Shown: positions 45,043-54,502 of the stretch, piece after piece
How positions within the stretch are numbered: position 1 is the first letter of the stretch
Layout of the letters: every line of letters starts with the position of its first letter
Assembly (NCBI GenBank): GCA_947169975.1
Contig: CAMVRT010000004.1
Coordinates: forward strand, 62,001 to 126,000
DNA from: an uncultured Oscillospiraceae bacterium
GTDB lineage: Bacteria > Bacillota > Clostridia > Oscillospirales > Oscillospiraceae
Direction: 5' to 3'
DNA length: 64,000 nucleotides
Notes under the pieces: model-generated
Seen by the model: the letters and a program-made list of their open reading frames with translations, nothing else
Told to the model about the DNA's origin: nothing
Databases searched by the model: none
Program-made: the position numbers and the translations under genes

Positions 45043-46185
45043 TTATCGATTCCGCACGACCTCACGGGCCATGCGGTCTGCTTCCAGTATATCCTCCAGC
45101 GTGGGGGTATATTTCACCGCCACAGCGGAAAGTGCCCGCTCTACCTGGCGGGGAATGTCGTTGAATCCCATCTCACCGCGCAGAAAGGCCATCACGGCCT
45201 CCTCATTGGCGGCGTTCATAACGGCACAAGACGTGCCGCCTGCTTTAGCGCACTCCCTGGCGATGCGCAGACATGGAAACGCATCCATATCCGGCGCGTG
45301 GAAGGTCAGTGCGCCGCAGGACAGTAGGTCCAGCGGTCCATCCGGCGACTCGGCGCGATTGGGCCATGTAAAGGCGTAACGAATAGGCAGCTTCATATCC
45401 GGCGTGCCCAGCTGGGCGATCATGGCGCCGTCCCGGAACTCCACCAGTGAGTGGATAATGCTCTGGCGGTGGATCACCGCGTCCACCTGCTCTACCGGAA
45501 GGCGATAGAGCCGCATGGCCTCGATGACCTCCAGCCCTTTGTTCATCAGCGTGGCCGAGTCAATGGTGATCTTGGCGCCCATGCTCCAGTTGGGGTGCTT
45601 CAACGCGTCGGCAGGACGGACAGGCTCCAGTTCCCTATAGGTTTTTCCGAAGAAAGGACCGCCGGAGCAGGTCAGGATCAATCGCCTGATCTCCTTGCGG
45701 TCACGGCATCCCTGCAGGCTCTGGAAGATGGCGGAGTGCTCGCTGTCCACCGGCACGATCTGCGCACCGAAGCGATCCGCCGCGTCCATCACCAGCTCGC
45801 CGGCGCACACCAGCGTCTCCTTGTTGGCCAGGGCAATGCGTTTTCCCTTCTCGATGGCAGCCAACGTAGGACGCAGACCCACGCTGCCCACCACAGCGGT
45901 GACAACAGTATCGGCTTCTTCCAGCGTCGCCGCAGCCAGCAGTCCGGCCTCGCCGGACATGACGCAGACGGGCAGATCGGAGAGCCTGCCGCGCAGTTCA
46001 TTTGCCGCGTCCTCGTCCATCATAACGACAAGTTCGGGGCAAAAACGGCGCACCTGCTTCTCCATCAGATCCACTTGTGAATTGGCGGTCAGGGCCGCCA
46101 CGCGCAGACCCAGCTCCCCGGCTACTTGCAGCGTCTGACGCCCGATGGAGCCGGTGGAGCCGAGGACAGAGATTGTCTTTGTCAT
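45043..46185 (-). CDS. dxr: 1-deoxy-D-xylulose 5-phosphate reductoisomerase
   Basis: ISVLGSTGSIGRQTLQVAGE...ALANKETLVCAGELVM...VDSEHSAIFQ...KITIDSATLMNKGLEVIEA. Confidence 0.96.
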   Translation of the reverse strand: MTKTISVLGSTGSIGRQTLQVAGELGLRVAALTANSQVDLMEKQVRRFCPELVVMMDEDAANELRGRLSDLPVCVMSGEAGLLAAATLEEADTVVTAVVGSVGLRPTLAAIEKGKRIALANKETLVCAGELVMDAADRFGAQIVPVDSEHSAIFQSLQGCRDRKEIRRLILTCSGGPFFGKTYRELEPVRPADALKHPNWSMGAKITIDSATLMNKGLEVIEAMRLYRLPVEQVDAVIHRQSIIHSLVEFRDGAMIAQLGTPDMKLPIRYAFTWPNRAESPDGPLDLLSCGALTFHAPDMDAFPCLRIARECAKAGGTSCAVMNAANEEAVMAFLRGEMGFNDIPRQVERALSAVAVKYTPTLEDILEADRMAREVVRNR

Positions 46186-46186
46186 A

Positions 46187-47035
46187 TCAGCTCTCCCATA
46201 GCCGGATGCTGCTGATGATCAGCCAGATGATAGGCGCGGCGAAAATCACACTGTCAAACCGGTCCAGCACGCCGCCGTGGCCGGGCAGCAGCCGTCCGTA
46301 GTCCTTGATGCCGAATTCCCGCTTGACGGCGGAGAATACCAGATCGCCAAGCTGGCCCATCACAGCGCCTACAAAGCCCAGCAGCACGCACCACAGGATG
46401 TTCAGCTGCACTTCGGTACAGAGGAAGAAGATGATGCGAAACAGCACCATACCGGCCATGCCGCCGATGATGCCGCCCAGAGAGCCTTCCACGGTCTTTT
46501 TGGGACTGACCAGTGGGGCAAGCTTGTGCTTGCCGAAAGCCATGCCGGCAAACAGCGCCATGGTGTCGCTGCAGAAGGCGGCTACCAGCGGGATCAGGAC
46601 GAGTCCGCTGCCAAGTTCCATCATGCGCAGACGCAGCAGGCAGGATAGAGCCAGCGGAATGGCTACGCCAGCCACAAGCATGGTGCACAGATCTAGGAAT
46701 GTCAGCGCGTCCTCCTTGCCGTGGCGGGTCACCAGCACCGCAAAGTGGAGCAGGATAAGGGCCGCCACAAAAAACGGGGAGAAGACGTGCATCGACGTAT
46801 CGGCAAATCGGACATCGCTGAAAAATACAGCCGTCATCGCAAAAACCGCCAATGCAGCGGAGAGCCCCCACCAGCGGCGCACCGTTGCCCTCTTGCATAC
46901 TGCGCTCATCAGTTCGTGGACGGCAATGACGCACAGGCCGCATAAAAAGGCCAGTGTCGCCCACTCCGGCGCGACGACAAGCACCGCCAGAAGGAACGGC
47001 ACGCCCACCACGGCAACCAGAATTCTCTTTAACAT
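46187..47035 (-). CDS. cdsA: phosphatidate cytidylyltransferase
   Basis: SDTMALFAGMAFGKHKLAPLVSPKKTVEGSLGGIIGG...GHGGVLDRFDSVIFAAP. Confidence 0.94.
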   Translation of the reverse strand: MLKRILVAVVGVPFLLAVLVVAPEWATLAFLCGLCVIAVHELMSAVCKRATVRRWWGLSAALAVFAMTAVFFSDVRFADTSMHVFSPFFVAALILLHFAVLVTRHGKEDALTFLDLCTMLVAGVAIPLALSCLLRLRMMELGSGLVLIPLVAAFCSDTMALFAGMAFGKHKLAPLVSPKKTVEGSLGGIIGGMAGMVLFRIIFFLCTEVQLNILWCVLLGFVGAVMGQLGDLVFSAVKREFGIKDYGRLLPGHGGVLDRFDSVIFAAPIIWLIISSIRLWES

Positions 47036-47046
47036 GATCTTTCTCC

Positions 47047-47778
47047 TTACTTCACGCCTCCGAAGCGCCTGTCGCGCTTCTGGTAGGCGATGATAGCCTC
47101 GTCCAAAGCTTTCTCGTCAAAGTCCGGCCAGAGAGTGTCGCAGAAGTAAAACTCGCTGTAGGCGCACTGCCACAGCAGGAAATTGCTGAGCCGCTGTTCT
47201 CCGCTGGGGCGGATGATCAGCTCCGGATCGGGGATCCCGGCGGAGTAGAGATGGCGGGAGAAGTTCTCCTCTGTCATCTCCTCCCCTGCTGCGGCACATT
47301 CTCTTGCCGCATGGAGGATCTCGTCCCGGCCCCCGTAGTTCAGACACACGTTGGCCTGGAATCCGCAGATATGCTCCGAAATGGCGTTGGTGCGATCCAC
47401 CAGCGCCTGCAGCTCCGGGGAGATGGCGCTCAGGTCGCCCAAAAAGCGAAGACGGATCTGGTCACGCTCCATGGAGTCGATGGCCTCCAGCATGTACTGC
47501 TTCAAAAGGCCCATGATAGCAGAGACCTCCTCCGGAGGGCGCTTCCAGTTCTCCGTGGAGAAGGCGTACACCGTCAGATACTCCACGCCCAGATCCTTGC
47601 AGTATGTGGCAATCTTCCGGAAGGTCTCTGCGCCTACCTTATGGCCGGCAGTGCGAGGCAGACCGCGCCGCTTCGCCCAACGACCGTTGCCGTCCATAAT
47701 GATAGCGATATGGCGGGGAAGGCGGCTCTTGTCCACCTGCCCCGCCGTACGGTTTTCTTTTTGCCGGAACAGAGCCAT
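47047..47778 (-). CDS. uppS: isoprenyl (undecaprenyl) diphosphate synthase
   Basis: HIAIIMDGNGRWAKRRGLPRTAGHKVGAETFRKI...IPDPELIIRPSGEQRLSNFLLWQCAYSEFYFCDTLWPDFDE. Confidence 0.96.
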   Translation of the reverse strand: MALFRQKENRTAGQVDKSRLPRHIAIIMDGNGRWAKRRGLPRTAGHKVGAETFRKIATYCKDLGVEYLTVYAFSTENWKRPPEEVSAIMGLLKQYMLEAIDSMERDQIRLRFLGDLSAISPELQALVDRTNAISEHICGFQANVCLNYGGRDEILHAARECAAAGEEMTEENFSRHLYSAGIPDPELIIRPSGEQRLSNFLLWQCAYSEFYFCDTLWPDFDEKALDEAIIAYQKRDRRFGGVK

Positions 47779-48335
47779 CAGACGCTCATCAGTTCCTTTT
47801 CCTTGGCTTCCAGCAGCTTATCCAGCTCCTTGCAGCTGTCGTCGGTCAGCTTCTGCAAATCCTTCTCCGCGATCTTCAGCTCGTCCTCGGTGATCTCGGA
47901 ATTCTTCTGCTGCTTCTTGAAATTCTCAATGGCGTCGCGGCGGATGTTCCGCACGGCCACCTTGCCGTTCTCGGCGTACTTGCGGATCTGCTTGACCAGC
48001 TCCTTGCGGCGCTCCTCCGTCAGCTGGGGGAAGGCCAGGCGAATGCACTTGCCGTCGTTCTGGGGATTGATGCCCAGGTCGGACTCCAGGATGGCCTTCT
48101 CAATGGCGCGCAGCGTGGAGCTGTCCCACGGCGTGATCACCAGCATGCGGGGATCGGGAGAACCCACAGACGCGATCTGCTGGATGGGCGTGGGGGTACC
48201 GTAATAGTCCACACTGATGCGATGGAGCACGGCGGCGTTGGCACGGCCGGCGCGCACGGCGTCAAAATCGTTGGACACGGACTCGATGCTCTTTTGCATC
48301 TTCTCTTCGTAAACCTTGTATTCATCCTTCAGCAT
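47778..48335 (-). CDS. frr: ribosome recycling factor
   Basis: AVRAGRANAAVLHRISVDYYGTPTPIQQIASVGSPDPRMLVITPWD. Confidence 0.95.
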   Translation of the reverse strand: MLKDEYKVYEEKMQKSIESVSNDFDAVRAGRANAAVLHRISVDYYGTPTPIQQIASVGSPDPRMLVITPWDSSTLRAIEKAILESDLGINPQNDGKCIRLAFPQLTEERRKELVKQIRKYAENGKVAVRNIRRDAIENFKKQQKNSEITEDELKIAEKDLQKLTDDSCKELDKLLEAKEKELMSV

Positions 48336-48368
48336 AGAAATCAACCTTCCTTTCTCTGTTGGGGGGAT

Positions 48369-49085
48369 TTATTCCTTCACGATCGTTCCGAGCTTTTCAC
48401 CCCGGATGACACGAACGATGTTATAGGGATCCTTCAGCGCAAATACCAGCACGGGGATGTGGTTGTCCATGGACAGGCTGGTAGCGGTAGAGTCCATCAC
48501 AGCCAGATGCTTGGCAAGGACGTCGTCGTAGGTGATGGAATCGAACTTGACGGCGTTGGAATTCTTGGCCGGATCGCTGTCATAGACGCCGTCGATATTC
48601 TTGGCCAGCAGGATCACGTCGGCGTTGATCTCAGCGGCACGCAGTACGGCTGCCGTATCCGTGGAGAAAAACGGACTGCCGATGCCGCAGCCGAAGATGA
48701 CCACACGGCCCTTTTCCAGATGGCGGATAGCGCGGGCGCGGATGTAGGGCTCCGCCACCTCGCGGATCTCCAGCGCCGTCTGGATGCGGACGTCCACGCC
48801 CTTCTGCTCCAGCACGTCAGCCATGGCCATGCAGTTCATGGCGGTGGCCAGCATGCCCATGTGGTCGGCACGGGTGCGCTCGATGTAGCCCTCGCCGTTC
48901 TTCACGCCGCGCCAGAAGTTGCCTCCGCCGATGACGATGCCCACCTGGACGCCCATGGCCACGCACTCCTTGATGACGTCGGCCACCTGACCCATTACAT
49001 TGAAGTCAAGACCGAAATGCTTGTCGCCGGCCAGAGCCTCGCCGCTGATCTTCAGCAGCACCCTCTTATATTTCGGTTCCTGCAT
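48369..49085 (-). CDS. pyrH: UMP kinase
   Basis: [55 protein letters not shown]. Confidence 0.96.
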   Translation of the reverse strand: MQEPKYKRVLLKISGEALAGDKHFGLDFNVMGQVADVIKECVAMGVQVGIVIGGGNFWRGVKNGEGYIERTRADHMGMLATAMNCMAMADVLEQKGVDVRIQTALEIREVAEPYIRARAIRHLEKGRVVIFGCGIGSPFFSTDTAAVLRAAEINADVILLAKNIDGVYDSDPAKNSNAVKFDSITYDDVLAKHLAVMDSTATSLSMDNHIPVLVFALKDPYNIVRVIRGEKLGTIVKE

Positions 49086-49203
49086 ACGCCGCCTCCCTCT
49101 ATTTTACTGCCATTTATTTTACCTTATTTTTCTTCTTTTGCATAGGGGGTAAACAAATTTTTTTCACGATTTCGTTTTGTATAGGAGAATGCGCCACCAA
49201 ATC

Positions 49204-49231
49204 TTGTATTTTTCACCGGCCGGTGTATAAT
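49204..49231 (+). promoter_or_regulatory. SigA-type promoter with palindromic spacer
   Basis: TTGTAT-N16-TATAAT; spacer ends with palindrome caccggccggtg (49214-49225). Confidence 0.6.
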
Positions 49232-49260
49232 ATATGCAGTTTTTGCAAGGGGGATCCGGA

Positions 49261-50157
49261 ATGGAATTGCGGCATATCAGAGGCTGCACCTATGCGGTGA
49301 TCGGCATGGGAGCTGTCATGGGATTGTATCGGCTCAATGAGCGGGATATCGTTTTGATGGACACCGGTGTGCGCCGGACAGACCGGGATGATCTGGACGC
49401 GATGATCGCTGAAAACGGCTTTGCCGTCAAGGGCATCTTCTGTTCCCACGCCCACTACGACCACAGCGGCAATACGACTCATCTCCGTAAGCTCTGGGGC
49501 GCACAAACCGCCGCGCAGATCATTGAGGCCGGCATTGCCGCCACGCCGGAGGCCTATCACGGCAACTATCCCTATACCACCTATGCCCAGTGCCGGGAAT
49601 GGTTCCGTGAGGAGTGCTTCCCCACCGACGTAATAATCGGCAGGAACGATGACCGCGTATCCTTCTGCGGCGTGGATTTCGGCATCGTGCAGCTGCCCGG
49701 CCACGCGGCGGGTCAGATCGGTATAATCACGCCGGACAACGTAGCGTATCTGGCCGACTGCCTCATCGGTCCGGAAACTCTGGCCGCGTCCAAGCTGCCC
49801 ACCTCCATGTGCATCGAGGACGATTTCAAGAGCAAGGAAAAGGTGCGCTCTCTGGGCTGCGCGGCATACATTCTGGCCCATCACGATGTGATTGAAGGCG
49901 ACATTGGCCCGACAGTGGACGCCAATCTGGCGTTTTATCACCGCAAGGCACAGGAGATGCTGGGCTGCCTCCGGGACGGGATGACGGCCGATCAGTGGCG
50001 CAGCGCTCTGTCGGAGGTCATGGGATTCCGCACACATAACGAGTTCAAGCTAGGCGTCATCCGCCGCAATTTCGGCAGCTTCCTGCTTTATCTGGAGGAC
50101 ACGGGACGCGTCAGCGTCCGGTGGGACGCCTGCACGAAGCACTATTTCCACATTTGA
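49261..50157 (+). CDS. MBL-fold metallo-hydrolase
   Basis: MELRHIRGCTYAVIGMGAVMGLYRLNERDIVLMDTGV...IFCSHAHYDHSGNT...VQLPGHAAGQIGI. Confidence 0.88.
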   Translation: MELRHIRGCTYAVIGMGAVMGLYRLNERDIVLMDTGVRRTDRDDLDAMIAENGFAVKGIFCSHAHYDHSGNTTHLRKLWGAQTAAQIIEAGIAATPEAYHGNYPYTTYAQCREWFREECFPTDVIIGRNDDRVSFCGVDFGIVQLPGHAAGQIGIITPDNVAYLADCLIGPETLAASKLPTSMCIEDDFKSKEKVRSLGCAAYILAHHDVIEGDIGPTVDANLAFYHRKAQEMLGCLRDGMTADQWRSALSEVMGFRTHNEFKLGVIRRNFGSFLLYLEDTGRVSVRWDACTKHYFHI

Positions 50158-50162
50158 GCGAT

Positions 50163-50798
50163 ATGGATATTATCTACTCTGATAAGCGAATCATTGTGGC
50201 AGTCAAGCCCGTCGGCGTGCTCAGTACCGACGACCCCGGCGGCATGCCGGAGCAGCTGCGCCGGGAGTTGGGCACGGAATGCGTCCGCACCGTCCACCGA
50301 CTGGACGCCCAGGTGTCCGGTCTGATGGTATTTGCCCGCAGCGCTAAAGCGGCTTCCCTGCTCAGCCGGCAGATCCGGGATCATCGGTTTCACAAGGAGT
50401 ATCTGGCGGTCGTCCACGGCGATCCGCCGGATGAGGGAACGCTGGTCGACCTGCTGGGCAGGGACAAGGCTCGCCGTCTCACCTATGTTTCCCAAGCCCC
50501 CGCACCCGACGTGCGAGAGGCGCGGTTAAGCTATCGGGTCATAGAAAGGTGTGAAGGATATTCCCTTGTCAGCATTTGTCTGGAAACAGGTCGCACCCAT
50601 CAGATCCGGGTGCAGTTTGCCAGCCGGGGCTGGCAGCTTGTGGGCGACCGGAAATACGGCGTCGGCGATGAGGAAATACCTGTTGCCCTCTGGTCCCATC
50701 GTCTGGCCTTTACCCATCCGGAGACCGGAGCGCCCATGGACTTCTCCTTGCTCCCCCCTGCCGTTCCGCCCTGGACGTGGTTTTCCGCGTTGAAATGA
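50163..50798 (+). CDS. RluA-family pseudouridine synthase
   Basis: IIYSDKRIIVAVKPVGVLSTDD...VRTVHRLDAQVSGLMVFARS...CLETGRTHQIRVQFASRGWQLVGDRKYG. Confidence 0.9.
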   Translation: MDIIYSDKRIIVAVKPVGVLSTDDPGGMPEQLRRELGTECVRTVHRLDAQVSGLMVFARSAKAASLLSRQIRDHRFHKEYLAVVHGDPPDEGTLVDLLGRDKARRLTYVSQAPAPDVREARLSYRVIERCEGYSLVSICLETGRTHQIRVQFASRGWQLVGDRKYGVGDEEIPVALWSHRLAFTHPETGAPMDFSLLPPAVPPWTWFSALK

Positions 50799-50804
50799 TA
50801 TGAA

Positions 50805-50851
50805 AGATACCCCCGCGGAGTTCATTGACACTCCGCGGGGGTATCTTTTTT
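50805..50851. terminator. strong terminator between convergent genes
   Basis: agatacccccgcggag-10 nt-ctccgcgggggtatct (16-bp perfect stem) then T run. Confidence 0.85.
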
Positions 50852-50856
50852 GTCAA

Positions 50857-51198
50857 TCAGCCCGGAGGCCAGGTCATGTCGCGGCCGCTGAGCACGTGGA
50901 AATGCAGGTGATGGACGCTCTGTCCCGCCTGCTCCCCGATATTAGAGACCACGCGGTAGCTCTCCAGTCCCAGCTCACGGGCAACACGAGCGATGACCTC
51001 AAAGATGTGAGCCACAACGGCGCTGTTTTGTCCGTCCACCTCTGCAACAGAACCGATGTGGTCCTTGGGAATCACCAGGAAATGGACGGGCGCCTGAGGC
51101 GCGATGTCATAAAAGGCGTAGCAGAGTTCGTCCTCATACACCTTGCTGCTGGGGATCTCCCCGGCGGCAATGGCACAGAACAGGCAATCGTTTTTCAT
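50857..51198 (-). CDS. HIT family (HinT-like) hydrolase
   Basis: CLFCAIAAGEIPSSKVYEDELCYAFYDIAPQAPVHFLVIPKDHI...GQSVHHLHFHVLSGRDM. Confidence 0.94.
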   Translation of the reverse strand: MKNDCLFCAIAAGEIPSSKVYEDELCYAFYDIAPQAPVHFLVIPKDHIGSVAEVDGQNSAVVAHIFEVIARVARELGLESYRVVSNIGEQAGQSVHHLHFHVLSGRDMTWPPG

Positions 51199-51222
51199 GT
51201 TACCGCTCCCTTCCAAAATCGA

Positions 51223-53868
51223 TTATTTTACGTGTTCGGACACAAAGTCATCCACTGTGGCCAGCGCATCGTCCAGCTTCAGCGCATTGGTTCCGCCGCC
51301 CATGGCGCTGTCCGGCTTTCCGCCGCCCTTGCCGCCGCAGACAGCGGAGACAGTGCGGATCAGATCGCCGGCCTTGACGCCCTTTGCCACAGCCTCCTTG
51401 CCGCACACGGCCAGGAATGTGACCTTTTCGCCGTTGACGGAAGCCAGCACAGCCACAATGTTCTCATCCTTATCCCGGAGGAAATCGCCCATCTGGCGCA
51501 TTGTATTGGCGTCCATACCGTCGTGGTGAGCGGTGACCACACGCAGACCGCAGACATTTCTGGCGGAGGTAAGGAACTGACGAGCCTCACCGAGGGAGGC
51601 CTCAGTGCGCATCTTCTCCAAAGAGCGGCGCAGTTCCTTTGTCTCCTCGGCCTGCTGCTCCATGCGGTCCAGCAGCTCATCGGGATTGGTCTTGAAGAAC
51701 TGCGCAGCGCCGGTGAGCAAACGGTTGGCGCGCTCCAGCGCCTCCAGCGTCAGGCGTCCGGTGGTGGCTTCGATACGGCGCACGCCGGAGGCCACGCTGC
51801 TCTCGGATTTAATGTGGAAAAGGCCGGCTTTGGCGGTGTTGTCCAGGTGGGTGCCGCCGCAGAACTCCATGGAGAAGTCGCCCATCTCCACCACACGGAC
51901 GGTATCGCCGTACTTCTCGCCGAACATGGCAATGGCGCCCTTCTTTTTGGCCTCCTCAATTGGTAAGATCTCCGTCACAACGGGGATACCCGTTAAAATA
52001 GCGTTATTGACAAGGGTTTCCACTTTACGCAGTTCCTCGGGATTCACAGCCTCAAAATGGGTAAAGTCAAAGCGGATGCGATCCGGCTCCACCAGAGAAC
52101 CGGCCTGATGGACGTGGTCGCCCAGCACCTTTCGCAGCGCGGCGTCCAGCAGATGGGTGGCACTGTGAGCGCGGCGGATGGCATTGCGGCGCTCTGTATC
52201 CAGCTTCACCTGTACGGTATCGCCAACCTTCAGCTCGCCGTTTTGCAGCGTGCCCTCGTGGAGATATTTGCCGCCCTTGTTCTTCTGCACATCAGAGACA
52301 GTGAAGACTGCACCGTCAGCGGAAATGGTGCCGTGGTCGCCCACCTGACCGCCCATTTCGGCGTACATGGTGGTCTGATCCAGCACAACTGTGGCCTGCG
52401 TACCGGCAACGATCTCGTCACGCAGCTCGCCGTCAGCCACAATGGCCAGCACCTTGGCCTCGGTCTCGTCCAGCTCGTAGCCCACAAACTCGGTGGCGGG
52501 GATCTCCTTACCCAGATCCACACCGGCCCAGCCCAGATCGCCCAGTGCCTTACGGGCCTCGCGGGCCCGCTCCTTCTGCTCCTGCATCAACCTCCGGAAG
52601 GACTCCTCATCCACGGTCAGCCCCTCATCGGCGGCCATTTCGATGGTCAGGTCAATGGGGAAACCAAAGGTATCGTACAGCTTGAAGGCGTCAGCGCCGG
52701 AGAACATGGTCTCGCCCTGGGCCTTGTGCTGCTCCAGCATCTCGGCAAAGATCTTCATGCCGCCGTCGATGGTGCGGGCGAAGTTCTCCTCCTCCGTGCG
52801 GATGACCTTGGTGATGTAGCCCTGCTTCTCCCGCAGGTCGGGGTACTGACACTCGTTCTCATGAATGACGGTGTCCACCACCTCATAGAGGAAGGGCTCG
52901 TTGACGCCCAGGAGCTTGCCATGGCGGGCGGCGCGGCGCAGCAGGCGGCGCAGCACGTAGCCCCGGCCTTCGTTAGAGGGCAGAATGCCGTCGCAGATCA
53001 TGAAGGTGGCGGAACGGATATGGTCGGTGATGACCCGGAGGCTCACGTCACGCTTCTGGCTCTCGCCGTAGTGGGCGCCGGTGAGCTCGCTGACGCGGTG
53101 GGTGATGTTCATCACAGTGTCCACGTCGAACAGGCTGGCCACGTTCTGGCACACGCAGGCCAGGCGCTCCAGACCCATGCCGGTGTCGATGTTCTTCTGC
53201 TTGAGCTCGGTGTAGTTGTTGTGGCCGTCGTTGTCGAACTGGCTGAACACGTTGTTCCACACCTCAATATAGCGGTCGCAGTCGCAGCCCACGGTGCAGG
53301 TGGGCTTGCCGCAGCCGTACTCCGGGCCGCGGTCGTAATAGATCTCGGAGCAGGGACCGCATGGGCCGGCGCCGTGCTCCCAGAAGTTATCCTCCTTGCC
53401 GAAGCGGAAGATACGGTCCTTGGCAATGCCGATCTCCTTGTTCCAGATATCGAAGGCCTCATCGTCGTCCTGATAGACAGAGGGATAGAGCCGGTCGGCC
53501 TCCAGGCCAACCCACTCCGGGCTGGTGAGGAACTCCCATGACCAGGCAATGGCCTCGTGCTTGAAGTAGTCGCCAAAGGAGAAGTTGCCCAGCATCTCAA
53601 AATAGGTGCCGTGGCGGGCGGTGTGGCCCACGTTTTCAATGTCGCCGGTACGAATGCATTTTTGGCAGGTGCAGACGCGGCGGCGGGGCGGCTCCTCCTC
53701 CCCTTTGAACCAGGGCTTCATAGGGGTCATGCCGGCGTTGATCAGCAGGATGGATTTGTCGTTCTGGGGCACCAGGGAAAAGCTGGGCAGGCGGAGATGG
53801 CCTTTCGTCTCAAAGAACTTGAGGAACATCTCGCGCAGCTCGTTCAGGCCGTAATAGGGATGGGACAT
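51223..53868 (-). CDS. alaS: alanyl-tRNA synthetase
   Basis: LNELREMFLKFFETKGHLRLPSFSLVPQNDKSILLINAGMTPMKPWFKG...RAHSATHLLDAALRKVLGDHVHQAGSLV...EFCGGTHLDNTAKAG. Confidence 0.97.
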   Translation of the reverse strand: MSHPYYGLNELREMFLKFFETKGHLRLPSFSLVPQNDKSILLINAGMTPMKPWFKGEEEPPRRRVCTCQKCIRTGDIENVGHTARHGTYFEMLGNFSFGDYFKHEAIAWSWEFLTSPEWVGLEADRLYPSVYQDDDEAFDIWNKEIGIAKDRIFRFGKEDNFWEHGAGPCGPCSEIYYDRGPEYGCGKPTCTVGCDCDRYIEVWNNVFSQFDNDGHNNYTELKQKNIDTGMGLERLACVCQNVASLFDVDTVMNITHRVSELTGAHYGESQKRDVSLRVITDHIRSATFMICDGILPSNEGRGYVLRRLLRRAARHGKLLGVNEPFLYEVVDTVIHENECQYPDLREKQGYITKVIRTEEENFARTIDGGMKIFAEMLEQHKAQGETMFSGADAFKLYDTFGFPIDLTIEMAADEGLTVDEESFRRLMQEQKERAREARKALGDLGWAGVDLGKEIPATEFVGYELDETEAKVLAIVADGELRDEIVAGTQATVVLDQTTMYAEMGGQVGDHGTISADGAVFTVSDVQKNKGGKYLHEGTLQNGELKVGDTVQVKLDTERRNAIRRAHSATHLLDAALRKVLGDHVHQAGSLVEPDRIRFDFTHFEAVNPEELRKVETLVNNAILTGIPVVTEILPIEEAKKKGAIAMFGEKYGDTVRVVEMGDFSMEFCGGTHLDNTAKAGLFHIKSESSVASGVRRIEATTGRLTLEALERANRLLTGAAQFFKTNPDELLDRMEQQAEETKELRRSLEKMRTEASLGEARQFLTSARNVCGLRVVTAHHDGMDANTMRQMGDFLRDKDENIVAVLASVNGEKVTFLAVCGKEAVAKGVKAGDLIRTVSAVCGGKGGGKPDSAMGGGTNALKLDDALATVDDFVSEHVK

Positions 53869-53910
53869 GGTTGATTACTCCTTTTATCTCTGAATGATTT
53901 TGTATATGCC

Positions 53911-54143
53911 GGAAAAGACAAAGACCCCCGCCACCATATAGGGGCGAAGGTCAACTTCACGGTACCACCCTACTTGACAGCTCACGCTGCCATCTCGGTT
54001 CATCCGGTAACGGGGATGGGGCGGGCGGCTCATCGCCGCCGGCTCGGAAGTGGCTGACGTGTCGCTGTGCCGGCGGGCTTCCATCCTCCCCGCCTCGCTG
54101 CAGGCCGCATAACGCGTCTCGTCTTCGTCATCACCTTGATAAC
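53911..54143 (-). ncRNA. T-box leader (alaS), tRNA-Ala-responsive
   Basis: Minus strand carries the T-box sequence AGGGTGGTACCG (plus 53960-53971 cggtaccaccct), a terminator stem at 53923-53952, and GAAGCCCG-type Stem I sequence; directly upstream of alaS. Confidence 0.92.
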
Positions 54144-54150
54144 GGGATTT

Positions 54151-54178
54151 ATTGTACCACAAATTTGTCGGTTGTCAA
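54151..54178 (-). promoter_or_regulatory. SigA-type promoter of the alaS T-box transcript
   Basis: Minus strand TTGACA-N16-TACAAT. Confidence 0.75.
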
Positions 54179-54208
54179 TGCTGTGATTATTGGGTTAGCA
54201 CTTGGTTT

Positions 54209-54457
54209 TCAAGAAATGCTCTTCATTATTCTTTTTCGGAGAAAATGAGAGAGCATCATGACAGCAATACTAACCATGCCTATCAAAACCAACTGGTTGT
54301 ATGTGAGTGAAATATTCAAATCACTCAAAATACGCTCTGTTTTACCCGGGCCAAAAATATCATCGTAAAGGCCAAAGAGGAGAAACAGCACTGTCGCCAT
54401 AAAGGAAATAATAGAGATCACAAGAAGAGTTCCGCATACTGCTTTTTTCATTTCCAA
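54209..54457 (-). CDS. small (82 aa) two-TM membrane protein, unknown
   Basis: MEMKKAVCGTLLVISIISFMATVLFLLFGLYDDIFGPGKTERILSDLNISLTYNQLVLIGMVSIAVMMLSHFLRKRIMKSIS; preceded by GGAGGCTTGGAA. Confidence 0.65.
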   Translation of the reverse strand: MEMKKAVCGTLLVISIISFMATVLFLLFGLYDDIFGPGKTERILSDLNISLTYNQLVLIGMVSIAVMMLSHFLRKRIMKSIS

Positions 54458-54502
54458 GCCTCCTCCGCTTTTGAATGTGAGTTAGTAGATTGATAATCCT
54501 TT

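Noticed and set aside
52057-53541. 494-aa plus-strand ORF antisense to alaS
   Set aside because: Shadow ORF rich in Val/His/Gly with no family signature.
53884-54162. 92-aa minus ORF upstream of alaS
   Set aside because: Entirely within the T-box leader RNA; the C-terminal part is the terminator.
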